Origin: Xylocopa sonorina
Lineage: Eukaryota; Arthropoda; Insecta; Hymenoptera; Apidae
Length of the DNA stretch: 64,000 nucleotides
Direction of reading: 5' to 3'
Assembly: GCF_050948175.1 (NCBI RefSeq)
Contig: NW_027490247.1
Location: 310,001-374,000 of the forward strand
In this document: one piece after another, positions 14,331-27,990 of the stretch
Numbering within the stretch: position 1 is the first letter of the stretch
How the letters are laid out: every line of letters starts with the position of its first letter
Position numbers and translations under genes: made by a program
Notes under the pieces: model-generated
Databases searched by the model: none
Seen by the model: only the letters and a program-made list of their open reading frames with translations
What the model was told of the DNA's origin: nothing

Positions 14331-17300
14331 CACTTCCTTGCTAGGAAATAGCGTTTGCAGATGACTGCGTATCGTGGCATTAGGGTTCTAATGCTTCTCA
14401 AAACTCGGTATCGCTTCCAAATTCTATGTTTCATGATAGTATATAATATTCATTGCATAGTGTCATGTATACCTCGCATACACTTCAAATGAATATAAAT
14501 GCTTCACTTCCTTGCTAGGAAGTAGCGTTTGCAGATGTCTACGTATCGAAGCAATAGAGTTCTAATGCTTCTTAAATCGCCATATAGCATCTCATTTCTA
14601 TGTTTCATGATAAGATATAATATTCATTGTGCAGTGTGATGTACATCTGGTCTATGCTTCAAATGAATGTAAATACGACTCTTCGTCGCTAGGACATAGC
14701 GTTGGCAGATGTCTATGTATCGTAGCAATAGAGTTCCAATGCTTCTTAAATCGTCATATCGCTTCTGATTTCTATGTTTCATGATAAGATATAATATTCA
14801 ATGTGCAATGTTATGTATATCTCGCATACACTTCAAATGAATGTAAATGCGGCATTTCCTTGCTAGGAAATAGCGTTTGCAGATGTCTACGTATCGAAGC
14901 AATAGGGTTCTAATGCTTCTTAAATCGCCATATCGCATCTCATTTCTATGTTTTACGATAAGATGTAATGTTCATTGCGAAGAGTCATGTATACCTCCCA
15001 TACACTTCAACTGAATGTGATTGCGACACTTCCTTGCTAGGAAGTAACGCTTGCGGATATCTACGTATAGAAGCAATAGAGTTCTAATGTTTCTCAAATC
15101 GTCATATCGCATCTCATTTCTATGTTTCATGATAAGATATAATATCCATTGTGCAGTGTTATGTATACCTCGTATTCACATCAACTAAATGTAAATGCGA
15201 CACTTCCTTGCTAGGCAATAGCGTCTGCAGATGGCTACGTATCGTAGCAATAGGGATCTAATGCATCTTAAAACGCGATACCGCATCTCACTTCTATGTT
15301 TCATGATAAGATATAATATTCATTATAAAGTGTCATGTATACCTCGTATTCACTTCAAAAGAATGTAATTGCGACACTTCCCTGCTAGGAAGTAGAGTCT
15401 GCAGATGTCTACGTATCGAAGCAATAGGGTTCTACTGCTTCTCAAAACGCGATGTCGCATCTCAATTCTGTGTTTCATGATCAGATATAATATTCATTGC
15501 GAAGTGTCATGTATACCACGTATTCACTTCAAAAGAATGTAAATGCGACACTTCCATGCTAGGAAATAGCGTTTGCAGATGTCTACGTATCGTAGAAATA
15601 GAGTTCTAATGCTTCCTAAAACGCGATATCGCATCTCACTTCTATGTTTGATGATATGATATAATATTCATTGCGAAGTGTCATGTATACCTCGTATTCA
15701 CTTCAAAAGAATGTAAATGCGACACTTGCATGCTAGGAAATAGCGTTTACAGATGTCTACGTATCGAAGCAGTAGAGTTCTAATGCGTTTTAAATCTCGA
15801 TATCGCATCGCATTCCTATGTTTTAAGATAAGATATAATAGTCATTGTGTAGTGTCACATATGCCTCGTATTCACTTCAGATGAATGTAAATGCGACACT
15901 TCCTTGCTAGGAAATGGCGTTCGCAGATGTCTACATATCGTAGCAATGGTGTTCTAATGCTTCTAAAAACGCGAAATCGCGCCACATTTGTATGTTTCAT
16001 GATAAGACATAATATTCATTGCGAAGTGTTATGTATATATCGTCTACACTTAAGTGGAATGTAAATGTTACACTTCCTTGCTAGGAAATTACGCTTCCAG
16101 ATGTCTACGTATCGAAGCAATAGGGTTCTAATGCTTCTTAAAACGAAATATCGCGTCTCGTTTCTTCGTTTAATTATAAGATATAATACTCATTGCGAAG
16201 TGTCGTGTATACCTCGCATACATTTCAAATGAATGTAAATGCGACACTTCCTTGCTAGGAAATAGCGTGTGCAGATATCTACGTTTCGTGGCATTAGGGG
16301 TTCTAATGCTTCTCAAAACGCGATATCGCTTCTCATTTCTATGTTTCATGATAATATATAATATTCATTGCGAAGTGTCATGTATACCTCGCATACACTT
16401 AAAATGAATGTAAATGCGACACTTCCTTGCTAGGAAATAGCGTTTATAGATGTCTACGTATAGAAACAATAGACTTCTAAAGCTTGCTAATTCGCGATAT
16501 CGCATCTCATATCTACGTTTCATGATAAGATGTAATATTCATTGCGAAGTGTCATGTATACCTCGTATTCCTTTCAAAACAATGTAAATGCGACACTTCC
16601 TTGCTAGGAAGTAGCGTTTGCAGATGTCTACGTATCGAAGCAGTAGAGTTCTAATGCTTCTTAAATCGTCATATCGCATCTCATATCTACGTTTCCTGAA
16701 AAGATATAGTATTCATTGCGAAGTGTCATGTATACCTCGTATTCCTTTCAAAAGAATGAAAATGCGGCACTTCCTTGCTAGGAAGTAGCGTTTGCAGATG
16801 TCTACTTATCGAAGCAATAGGGATCTAATGCTTCTTAAATCGCCATATCGCATCCCATTTCTATGTTTCATGATAAGATATAATATGCATTGTGCAGTGT
16901 TATGTATACCACGTATTCACCTCAAAAGAATGTAAATGCGACACTTCCTTGCAAGGAAATAGCGTTTGCAGATGTCTACTTATCGAAGCAATAGGGATCT
17001 AATGCTTCTTAAATGGCCATATCGCATCCCATTTCTATGTTTCATGATAAGATATAATATGCATTGTGCAGTGTTATGTATACCACGTATTCACCTCAAA
17101 AGATTGTAAATGCGACACTTCCTTGCTAGGAAATAGCGTTTGCAGATGTCTACGTATCGTAGGATTTGTGCTCTAATGCTTCTCAAAACGCGATATCATT
17201 TCTCATTTCTATGTTTCATGATAGTATATAATATTCATTGCGTAGTGTCATGTATACTTCGCATGCACTTCAAATGAATGTAAATGCGACACTTCCTTGC

Positions 17301-19439
17301 TAGGATATAGCGTTTGCAGATGTCTACGTATCGTTGCAACAGAGTTCTAATACTTCTTAAAACGCGATATCGCATCTCGTCTCTATCTTTCATGATAAAA
17401 TATAATATTCATTGCGAAGTGTTATGTATATCTCGTCTACTCTTCCAAAGAATGTAAATGTCACACACCCCTGGTAGGAAATGCGTTTCCAGATGTTTAC
17501 GTATCGAAGAAATAGAGATCTAATGCGTCTGAAAACGCGTTATCACATCTCATTTCTATGTTGCAAGATGTGATATAATATTCATTGCGAGGTATTATGT
17601 ATACCTCGTCTACACTTCAAAAGAATGTTAATGCCACACTTCCATTCTAGGAAATATGGTTTCCAGATGTCCAAGTATCGAAGCAGTAGATTTGTAATGC
17701 TTCTAAAACCTGATATCGCATCTCATTTCAATGTTTCATGCTATGACATAATATTCATTCCGAAGTGTTATGTATACCTCGACTACACTTGGAAGTAACG
17801 TAAATGCCGCACTTCCTTGCAAGGAACTGGCGCTCCTAAATGTCTACGTATCGAAGCAATACAGCTCTAAAGCTTCTTAAAGCGCGGTATCGCATCTCAC
17901 TTCTATGTTTCATGATGTGATTTAATATTCATTGCGAAGTATTATGTATACCGCGTCAACACTTCAAAGTAATGTAAATGCCACATTTGCTTACTAGGAA
18001 ATAGGGTTTCCAGATGTCTACGGATCGAAGCAATAGAGTTCTAATGCTTCCTTAAACGCGATGTCTCATCTCAATTCTATGTTTCATGATAAGATATAAT
18101 ATTCATTGCGAAGTGTTATGTATACCTCGTCTACACTTCAAAAGAATGTAAATACCACACTTCCTTACTAAGAAATAGCGTTTCCAGGTGTCTACGTATC
18201 GAAGCAATGGAGTTCCAATGCTCCCCAAAACGCGATATCGCATCTAATTTCTATGTTGCATAATAAGATATAATATTCATTGCGAAGTGTTATGTACACC
18301 TCGTCTACACTTCAAAAGAATGTAAATGCCACATTTCCTTGCTAGGAAATCGCGTTTGCAGATGTCTACGTATCGAAACAATAGAGTTCTATTGCTTCTT
18401 AAAACGCGATATCGCATCTCATCTCTATGTTTCATGATGTGACATAATATTCATTGCGAAGTGTTATGTATACCTCGTCTACACTTCAAAAGAATGTTAA
18501 TGCCACACTTCCTTGCTAGGAAATATGGTTTCCAGATGTCTAAGTATCGAAGCAATAGATTTGTAATGCTTCTAAAACGTGATATCGCATCTCATTTCAA
18601 TGTTTCATGCTATGACATAATATTCATTCCGATGTGTTATGTATACCACGACTACACTTCGAAGTAATGTAAATGCCGCACTTCCTTGCTAGGAACTAGC
18701 GCTCCTAAATGTCTACGTATCGAAGAAATAGAGCTCTAAAGCTTCTTAAAACGCGGTATCGCATCTCACTTCTATGTTTCATGATGTGATGTAATATTCA
18801 ATGCGAAGTATTTTGTATACCTCGTCTACACTTCAAAGTAATGTAAATGCCACATTTCCTTACTAGGAAATAGCGTTTCCAGATGTCTACGGATCGAAGT
18901 AATGGAGTTGTAATGCTTCCTTAAACGCGATGTCTCATCTCAATTCTATGTTTCATGATAAGATACAATATTCATTGCGAAGTGTTATGTATACCTTGTC
19001 TACACTTCAAAAGAATGTAAATAACACTCTTCCTTACTAAGAAATAGCGTTTACAGATGTCTACGTATAGAAGCATTAGATCTGTAATGCTCCATAAAAC
19101 GCGATATCGCATCTCAGTCTTATGTTTCATGATAAGATATGAAATTCATTGTGAAATGTTATGTATACCTCGTCTACACTTCAAAATCATGTAAATAACA
19201 CACTTCCTTACTAAGAAATAGCGTTTCCAGATGTCTACGTATGGAAGCATTAGATCGCAAATGCTTCTTAATACGCGATATCGCATCTCATTCCTATGTT
19301 TCATGACAAGATATAATATTCATTGCGAAGTGTCATGTATACATCGTATTCACTTCAAGAGAATGTAAGTGCGACTATTGCTTGCTAGGAAATAGCGTCT
19401 GCAGATGTCTACGTATCGTAGAAATATAGTTCTAGTGCT

Positions 19440-22400
19440 ACTTAAATCGCGATATCGCATCTCATTTATATGTTTCGTGGTAAGATATAATATTCATTGC
19501 GAAGTGTCATGTATACCGCGTATTCACTTCAAAAGCATGTAAGTGCGACACTTCCATGCTAGGAAATAGCGTTTGCAGATGTCTCCGCATCGAGGCCATA
19601 GAGTTCTAAAGCTTCTTAAAACGCGATATCGCATCTCATTTCTATGTTTCGTGATGAGATATAATATTCATTGCGAAGTGTCATGTACACCTCGAATTCA
19701 CTTCAAAAGAATGTAAATGCGACTATTGCTTGCTAGGAAATAGCGTTTTCAGATGTCTACGTATCGTAGAAATATAGTTCTAGTGCTACCTAAATCGCGA
19801 TATCGCATTTCATCTATATGTTTCGTGATAAGATATTATATTCATTGCGAAGTGCCATGTATACCTCGTATTCACTTCAAAAGAATGTAAATGCGACTAT
19901 TGCTTGCTAGGAAATAGTGTTTGCAGATGTCTACGTATCGTAGCAGTAGAGTTCTACTGCTACTTATATCGCGATATCGCATCTCATTTATATGATTCGT
20001 GATAAGATATAATATTCATTGCGAAGTGTCATGTCCACCTCGGATTCACTTCAAAAGAATGTAAGTACGACACTTCCATGCTAGGAAATAGCGTTTGCAG
20101 ATGTCTTCGCATAGTCAAGCCATAGAGTTCTAATGCTTCTTAAAACGAGATGTCGCATCTCATTTCTCTGTTTCATGATAAGGTATAATATTCATTGCGA
20201 AGTGTCATGTATACCTCGTATTCACTTCAAAAGAATGTAAATGCTACACTTCCTTCCTAGGAAATAGCGTTTGCAGAAGTCTACGTATCGTAGCAATAGA
20301 GTTCTAGTGCTTCTTAAAACGCGATATCGCATCTCACTCCTATATTTCATGATAAGGTATAATATTCATTGCGAAGCGTCATGTATACCTCGTATTCACT
20401 TCAAAAGAATGTAAATGCGAATCTTCCTTGCTAGGAAATAGCGTTTGCAGATGCCTACGTATCGTAGCAATAGAGTTCTAATGCTTCTTAGATCGCGATA
20501 TCGCATCTCATTTATATGTTTCGTGATAAGATATAATATTCATTGCGAAGTGTCATGTATACATCGTATTCACTTCAAAAGAATGTAAGTGCGACACTTC
20601 CATGCAGGGAAATAGCGTTTGCAAATATCTCCGCATCGAGGCAATAGGGTTCTAATGCTTCTTAAAATGTGATATCGGACCTCAATTCTATGTCACATGA
20701 TGAGATATAATATTCATTGCGAAGTTTCAATTATACCTCGCATTCACTTCAAATGAATGTAAATGCGACACTTACTTTCTAGGAAATAGCGTTTGCGGAT
20801 GTCTTCGTATCGTAGCAACAGCGTTCTGACACTTCTTAAAACGCGTTATCGCATCTCATTTCTATGTTTCATGATAAGATATAATATTCATTGCGAAGTG
20901 TCATGTATGCCACGTATTCACTTCAAAAGAATGTAAATGCGACACTTCCTTTCTAGGAAATAGCGTTTGCGGATGTCTTCGTATCGTAGCAACAGCGTTC
21001 TGACACTTCTTAAAACGCGGTATCGCATCTCATTCCTACGTTTCGTGATAAGATATAATATTCACTGCGAAGTGTCATGTATACGTCGTATTCACTTCAA
21101 AAGAATATAAATGCGACTATTGCTTGCTAGGAAATAGTGTTTGCAGATGTCAACGTATCGTAGCAATAGGCTTCTAATGCTTCTTGAAACGCGATATCGC
21201 ATCTCTCTTTTATGTTACATGATAAGATATAATGTTCATTGCGAAGTGTCATGTATACCTCGTATTCACTACAAAAGAATGTAAATGCGACGTTTCCATC
21301 CTAGGAAGTAGCGTTCGCAGATGTCTACGTATCGTAGCAATAGAGGCCTAATGCTTCTTAAAACGAGCTGTCGCATTTCATTTCTACGTTTCGTGATAAG
21401 ATATAATATTCATTGCGAAGTGTCATGTATACCTCCTATTCACTCCAAACGAATGTAAATGCGACACTTCCTTGCTAGGAAATAGCGTTTGCAGATGTTT
21501 AAGTATCGTCGCAATAGATTTCTAATGCTTCTCAAAACGCGATATCGCATCTCATTTCTATGCTTCATGTTAGGATATAATATTCATTCCGAAGTGTCAT
21601 GTATACCTCGTATTCACTCCAAACGAATGTAAATGCTACACTTCCTTGCTAGAAAATAGCGTATTCAGATGTCTACGTATCGTAGCAATAGAGTTCTAAT
21701 GCTACTTAGATCGCGATATCGCATCTTATTTCTATGTTTCGTGATAAGATATAATATTCATTGCGAAATGTCATGTATACCTCGTATTCACTTCAAAAGA
21801 ATATAAAGGCGACTATTGCATGCTAGGAAATAGTGTTTGCAGATGTCTACGTATCGTAGCAATGGAGTTCTAATGCTTCTCAAAACGCGATATCGCATCT
21901 CATTTCTATGTTTCCTGATAAGATATAATGTTCATTGCGAAGTGTCATGCATACCTCGTATTCACTTCAAAAGAATGTAAATGCGAATCTTCCTTGCTAG
22001 GAACTAGCGTTTGCAGATGACTACGTATCGTAGCAATAGAGTTCTAATGCTTCTCAAAACGCGATGTCGCATCTCACTTCTATGTTTCATGATAAGGTAT
22101 AATATTCATGGCGAAGTGTCATGTATACCTCGTATTCACTTCAAAAGAATGTAAATGCGACACTACTACGCTAGGAAATAGCGTCTGCAGATGACTACAC
22201 GTCGAGGCAATAGAGTTCTAATGCATCTTAAAACGCGATATCGCATCTCACTTCTATGTTTCATGATAAGATATAATGTTCATTGCGAAGTGTCATGTAT
22301 ACCTCGTATTCACTTCAAAAGAATGTAGATGCGAATCTTCCTTGCTAGGAAATAGCGTTTGCAGATGTCTACGTATCGTAGCAATAGCATTCTAATGCTA

Positions 22401-25400
22401 CTTAAATCGCGATATCGCATCTCATTTCTATGTTTCGTGATAAGATATAATATTCATTGCGAAGTGTCATGTACACCTCGTATTCACTTCAGAAGAATGT
22501 AAATGCGACACTTCCATGCTAGGAAATAGTGTTTGCAGATGTCTACGTATCGTAGCAGTAGAGTTCTACTGCTACTTATATCGCGATATCGCATCTCATT
22601 TATATGATTCGTGATAAGATATAATATTCATTGCGAAGTGTCATGTCCACCTCGGATTCACTTCAAAAGAATGTAAGTACGACACTTCCATGCTAGGAAA
22701 TAGCGTTTGCAGATGTCTTCGCATAGTCAAGCCATAGAGTTCTAATGCTTCTTAAAACGAGATGTCGCATCTCATTTCTCTGTTTCATGATAAGGTATAA
22801 TATTCATTGCGAAGTGTCATGTATACCTCGTATTCACTTCAAAAGAATGTAAATGCTACACTTCCTTCCTAGGAAATAGCGTTTGCAGAAGTCTACGTAT
22901 CGTAGCAATAGAGTTCTAGTGCTTCTTAAAACGCGATATCGCATCTCACTCCTATATTTCATGATAAGGTATAATATTCATTGCGAAGCGTCATGTATAC
23001 CTCGTATTCACTTCAAAAGAATGTAAATGCGAATCTTCCTTGCTAGGAAATAGCGTTTGCAGATGCCTACGTATCGTAGCAATAGAGTTCTAATGCTTCT
23101 TAGATCGCGATATCGCATCTCATTTATATGTTTCGTGATAAGATATAATATTCATTGCGAAGTGTCATGTATACATCGTATTCACTTCAAAAGAATGTAA
23201 GTGCGACACTTCCATGCAGGGAAATAGCGTTTGCAAATATCTCCGCATCGAGGCAATAGGGTTCTAATGCTTCTTAAAATGTGATATCGGACCTCAATTC
23301 TATGTCACATGATGAGATATAATATTCATTGCGAAGTTTCAATTATACCTCGCATTCACTTCAAATGAATGTAAATGCGACACTTACTTTCTAGGAAATA
23401 GCGTTTGCGGATGTCTTCGTATCGTAGCAACAGCGTTCTGACACTTCTTAAAACGCGTTATCGCATCTCATTTCTATGTTTCATGATAAGATATAATATT
23501 CATTGCGAAGTGTCATGTATGCCACGTATTCACTTCAAAAGAATGTAAATGCGACACTTCCTTTCTAGGAAATAGCGTTTGCGGATGTCTTCGTATCGTA
23601 GCAACAGCGTTCTGACACTTCTTAAAACGCGGTATCGCATCTCATTCCTACGTTTCGTGATAAGATATAATATTCACTGCGAAGTGTCATGTATACGTCG
23701 TATTCACTTCAAAAGAATATAAATGCGACTATTGCTTGCTAGGAAATAGTGTTTGCAGATGTCAACGTATCGTAGCAATAGGCTTCTAATGCTTCTTGAA
23801 ACGCGATATCGCATCTCTCTTTTATGTTACATGATAAGATATAATGTTCATTGCGAAGTGTCATGTATACCTCGTATTCACTACAAAAGAATGTAAATGC
23901 GACGTTTCCATCCTAGGAAGTAGCGTTCGCAGATGTCTACGTATCGTAGCAATAGAGACCTAATGCTTCTTAAAACGAGCTGTCGCATTTCATTTCTACG
24001 TTTCGTGATAAGATATAATATTCATTGCGAAGTGTCATGTATACCTCCTATTCACTCCAAACGAATGTAAATGCGACACTTCCTTGCTAGGAAATAGCGT
24101 TTGCAGATGTTTAAGTATCGTCGCAATAGATTTCTAATGCTTCTCAAAACGCGATATCGCATCTCATTTCTATGCTTCATGTTAGGATATAATATTCATT
24201 CCGAAGTGTCATGTATACCTCGTATTCACTCCAAACGAATGTAAATGCTACACTTCCTTGCTAGAAAATAGCGTATTCAGATGTCTACGTATCGTAGCAA
24301 TAGAGTTCTAATGCTACTTAGATCGCGATATCGCATCTTATTTCTATGTTTCGTGATAAGATATAATATTCATTGCGAAATGTCATGTATACCTCGTATT
24401 CACTTCAAAAGAATATAAAGGCGACTATTGCATGCTAGGAAATAGTGTTTGCAGATGTCTACGTATCGTAGCAATGGAGTTCTAATGCTTCTCAAAACGC
24501 GATATCGCATCTCATTTCTATGTTTCCTGATAAGATATAATGTTCATTGCGAAGTGTCATGCATACCTCGTATTCACTTCAAAAGAATGTAAATGCGAAT
24601 CTTCCTTGCTAGGAACTAGCGTTTGCAGATGACTACGTATCGTAGCAATAGAGTTCTAATGCTTCTCAAAACGCGATGTCGCATCTCACTTCTATGTTTC
24701 ATGATAAGGTATAATATTCATTGCGAAGTGTCATGTATACCTCGTATTCACTTCAAAAGAATGTAAATGCGACACTACCACGCTAGGAAATAGCGTCTGC
24801 AGATGACTACACGTCGAGGCAATAGAGTTCTAATGCATCTTAAAACGCGATATCGCATCTCACTTCTATGTTTCATGATAAGATATAATGTTCATTGCGA
24901 AGTGTCATGTATACCTCGTATTCACTTCAAAAGAATGTAGATGCGAATCTTCCTTGCTAGGAAATAGCGCTTACAGATGTCTACGTATCGTAGCAATAGA
25001 GTTCTAATACTACTTAAATCGCGATATCGCATCTCATTTATATGTTTCGTGGTAAGATATAATATTCATTGCGAAGTGTCATGTATACCGCGTATTCACT
25101 TCAAAAGCATGTAAGTGCGACACTTCCATGCTAGGAAATAGCGTTTGCAGATGTCTCCGCATCGAGGCCATAGAGTTCTAAAGCTTCTTAAAGCGCGATA
25201 TCGCATCTCATTTCTATGTTTCGTGATGAGATATAATATTCATTGCGAAGTGTCATGTACACCTCGAATTCACTTCAAAAGAATGTAAATGCGACTATTG
25301 CTTGCTAGGAAATAGCGTTTTCAGATGTCTACGTATCGTAGAAATATAGTTCTAGTGCTACCTAAATCGCGATATCGCATTTCATCTATATGTTTCGTGA

Positions 25401-27990
25401 TAAGATATTATATTCATTGCGAAGTGCCATGTATACCTCGTATTCACTTCAAAAGAATGTAAATGCGACTATTGCTTGCTAGGAAATAGTGTTTGCAGAT
25501 GTCTACGTATCGTAGCAGTAGAGTTCTACTGCTACTTATATCGCGATATCGCATCTCATTTATATGATTCGTGATAAGATATAATATTCATTGCGAAGTG
25601 TCATGTCCACCTCGGATTCACTTCAAAAGAATGTAAGTACGACACTTCCATGCTAGGAAATAGCGTTTGCAGATGTCTTCGCATAGTCAAGCCATAGAGT
25701 TCTAATGCTTCTTAAAACGAGATGTCGCATCTCATTTCTCTGTTTCATGATAAGGTATAATATTCATTGCGAAGTGTCATGTATACCTCGTATTCACTTC
25801 AAAAGAATGTAAATGCTACACTTCCTTCCTAGGAAATAGCGTTTGCAGAAGTCTACGTATCGTAGCAATAGAGTTCTAGTGCTTCTTAAAACGCGATATC
25901 GCATCTCACTCCTATATTTCATGATAAGGTATAATATTCATTGCGAAGCGTCATGTATACCTCGTATTCACTTCAAAAGAATGTAAATGCGAATCTTCCT
26001 TGCTAGGAAATAGCGTTTGCAGATGCCTACGTATCGTAGCAATAGAGTTCTAATGCTTCTTAGATCGCGATATCGCATCTCATTTATATGTTTCGTGATA
26101 AGATATAATATTCATTGCGAAGTGTCATGTATACATCGTATTCACTTCAAAAGAATGTAAGTGCGACACTTCCATGCAGGGAAATAGCGTTTGCAAATAT
26201 CTCCGCATCGGGGCAATAGGGTTCTAATGCTTCTTAAAATGTGATATCGGACCTCAATTCTATGTCACATGATGAGATATAATATTCATTGCGAAGTTTC
26301 AATTATACCTCGCATTCACTTCAAATGAATGTAAATGCGACACTTACTTTCTAGGAAATAGCGTTTGCGGATGTCTTCGTATCGTAGCAACAGCGTTCTG
26401 ACACTTCTTAAAACGCGTTATCGCATCTCATTTCTATGTTTCATGATAAGATATAATATTCATTGCGAAGTGTCATGTATGCCACGTATTCACTTCAAAA
26501 GAATGTAAATGCGACACTTCCTTTCTAGGAAATAGCGTTTGCGGATGTCTTCGTATCGTAGCAACAGCGTTCTGACACTTCTTAAAACGCGGTATCGCAT
26601 CTCATTCCTACGTTTCGTGATAAGATATAATATTCACTGCGAAGTGTCATGTATACGTCGTATTCACTTCAAAAGAATATAAATGCGACTATTGCTTGCT
26701 AGGAAATAGTGTTTGCAGATGTCAACGTATCGTAGCAATAGGCTTCTAATGCTTCTTGAAACGCGATATCGCATCTCTCTTTTATGTTACATGATAAGAT
26801 ATAATGTTCATTGCGAAGTGTCATGTATACCTCGTATTCACTACAAAAGAATGTAAATGCGACGTTTCCATCCTAGGAAGTAGCGTTCGCAGATGTCTAC
26901 GTATCGTAGCAATAGAGACCTAATGCTTCTTAAAACGAGCTGTCGCATTTCATTTCTACGTTTCGTGATAAGATATAATATTCATTGCGAAGTGTCATGT
27001 ATACCTCCTATTCACTCCAAACGAATGTAAATGCGACACTTCCTTGCTAGGAAATAGCGTTTGCAGATGTTTAAGTATCGTCGCAATAGATTTCTAATGC
27101 TTCTCAAAACGCGATATCGCATCTCATTTCTATGCTTCATGTTAGGATATAATATTCATTCCGAAGTGTCATGTATACCTCGTATTCACTCCAAACGAAT
27201 GTAAATGCTACACTTCCTTGCTAGAAAATAGCGTATTCAGATGTCTACGTATCGTAGCAATAGAGTTCTAATGCTACTTAGATCGCGATATCGCATCTTA
27301 TTTCTATGTTTCGTGATAAGATATAATATTCATTGCGAAATGTCATGTATACCTCGTATTCACTTCAAAAGAATATAAAGGCGACTATTGCATGCTAGGA
27401 AATAGTGTTTGCAGATGTCTACGTATCGTAGCAATGGAGTTCTAATGCTTCTCAAAACGCGATATCGCATCTCATTTCTATGTTTCCTGATAAGATATAA
27501 TGTTCATTGCGAAGTGTCATGCATACCTCGTATTCACTTCAAAAGAATGTAAATGCGAATCTTCCTTGCTAGGAACTAGCGTTTGCAGATGACTACGTAT
27601 CGTAGCAATAGAGTTCTAATGCTTCTCAAAACGCGATGTCGCATCTCACTTCTATGTTTCATGATAAGGTATAATATTCATTGCGAAGTGTCATGTATAC
27701 CTCGTATTCACTTCAAAAGAATGTAAATGCGACACTACCACGCTAGGAAATAGCGTCTGCAGATGACTACACGTCGAGGCAATAGAGTTCTAATGCATCT
27801 TAAAACGCGATATCGCATCTCACTTCTATGTTTCATGATAAGATATAATGTTCATTGCGAAGTGTCATGTATACCTCGTATTCACTTCAAAAGAATGTAG
27901 ATGCGAATCTTCCTTACTAGGAAATAGCGTTTGCAGATGTCTACGTATCGTAGCAATAGCATTCTAATGCTACTTAAATCGCGATATCGC
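19440..27990 (+). repeat. Higher-order satellite block, three near-identical copies (15- and 17-monomer offsets)
   Basis: The marker 'tagcagtagagttctactgc' starts at 19941, 22553 and 25513, giving offsets of 2,612 bp (15 monomers) and 2,960 bp (17 monomers). 'tgtttcgtggtaag' at 19471 and 25043 gives their sum, 5,572 bp. Hundreds of bases between markers match exactly. Rare differences order the copies: copy 1 has 'tagaggcctaatg' near 21340 where copies 2 and 3 have 'tagagacctaatg', and copy 3 alone has 'gcatcggggcaat' near 26205. Copies 2 and 3 therefore share a more recent ancestor. Confidence 0.95.
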
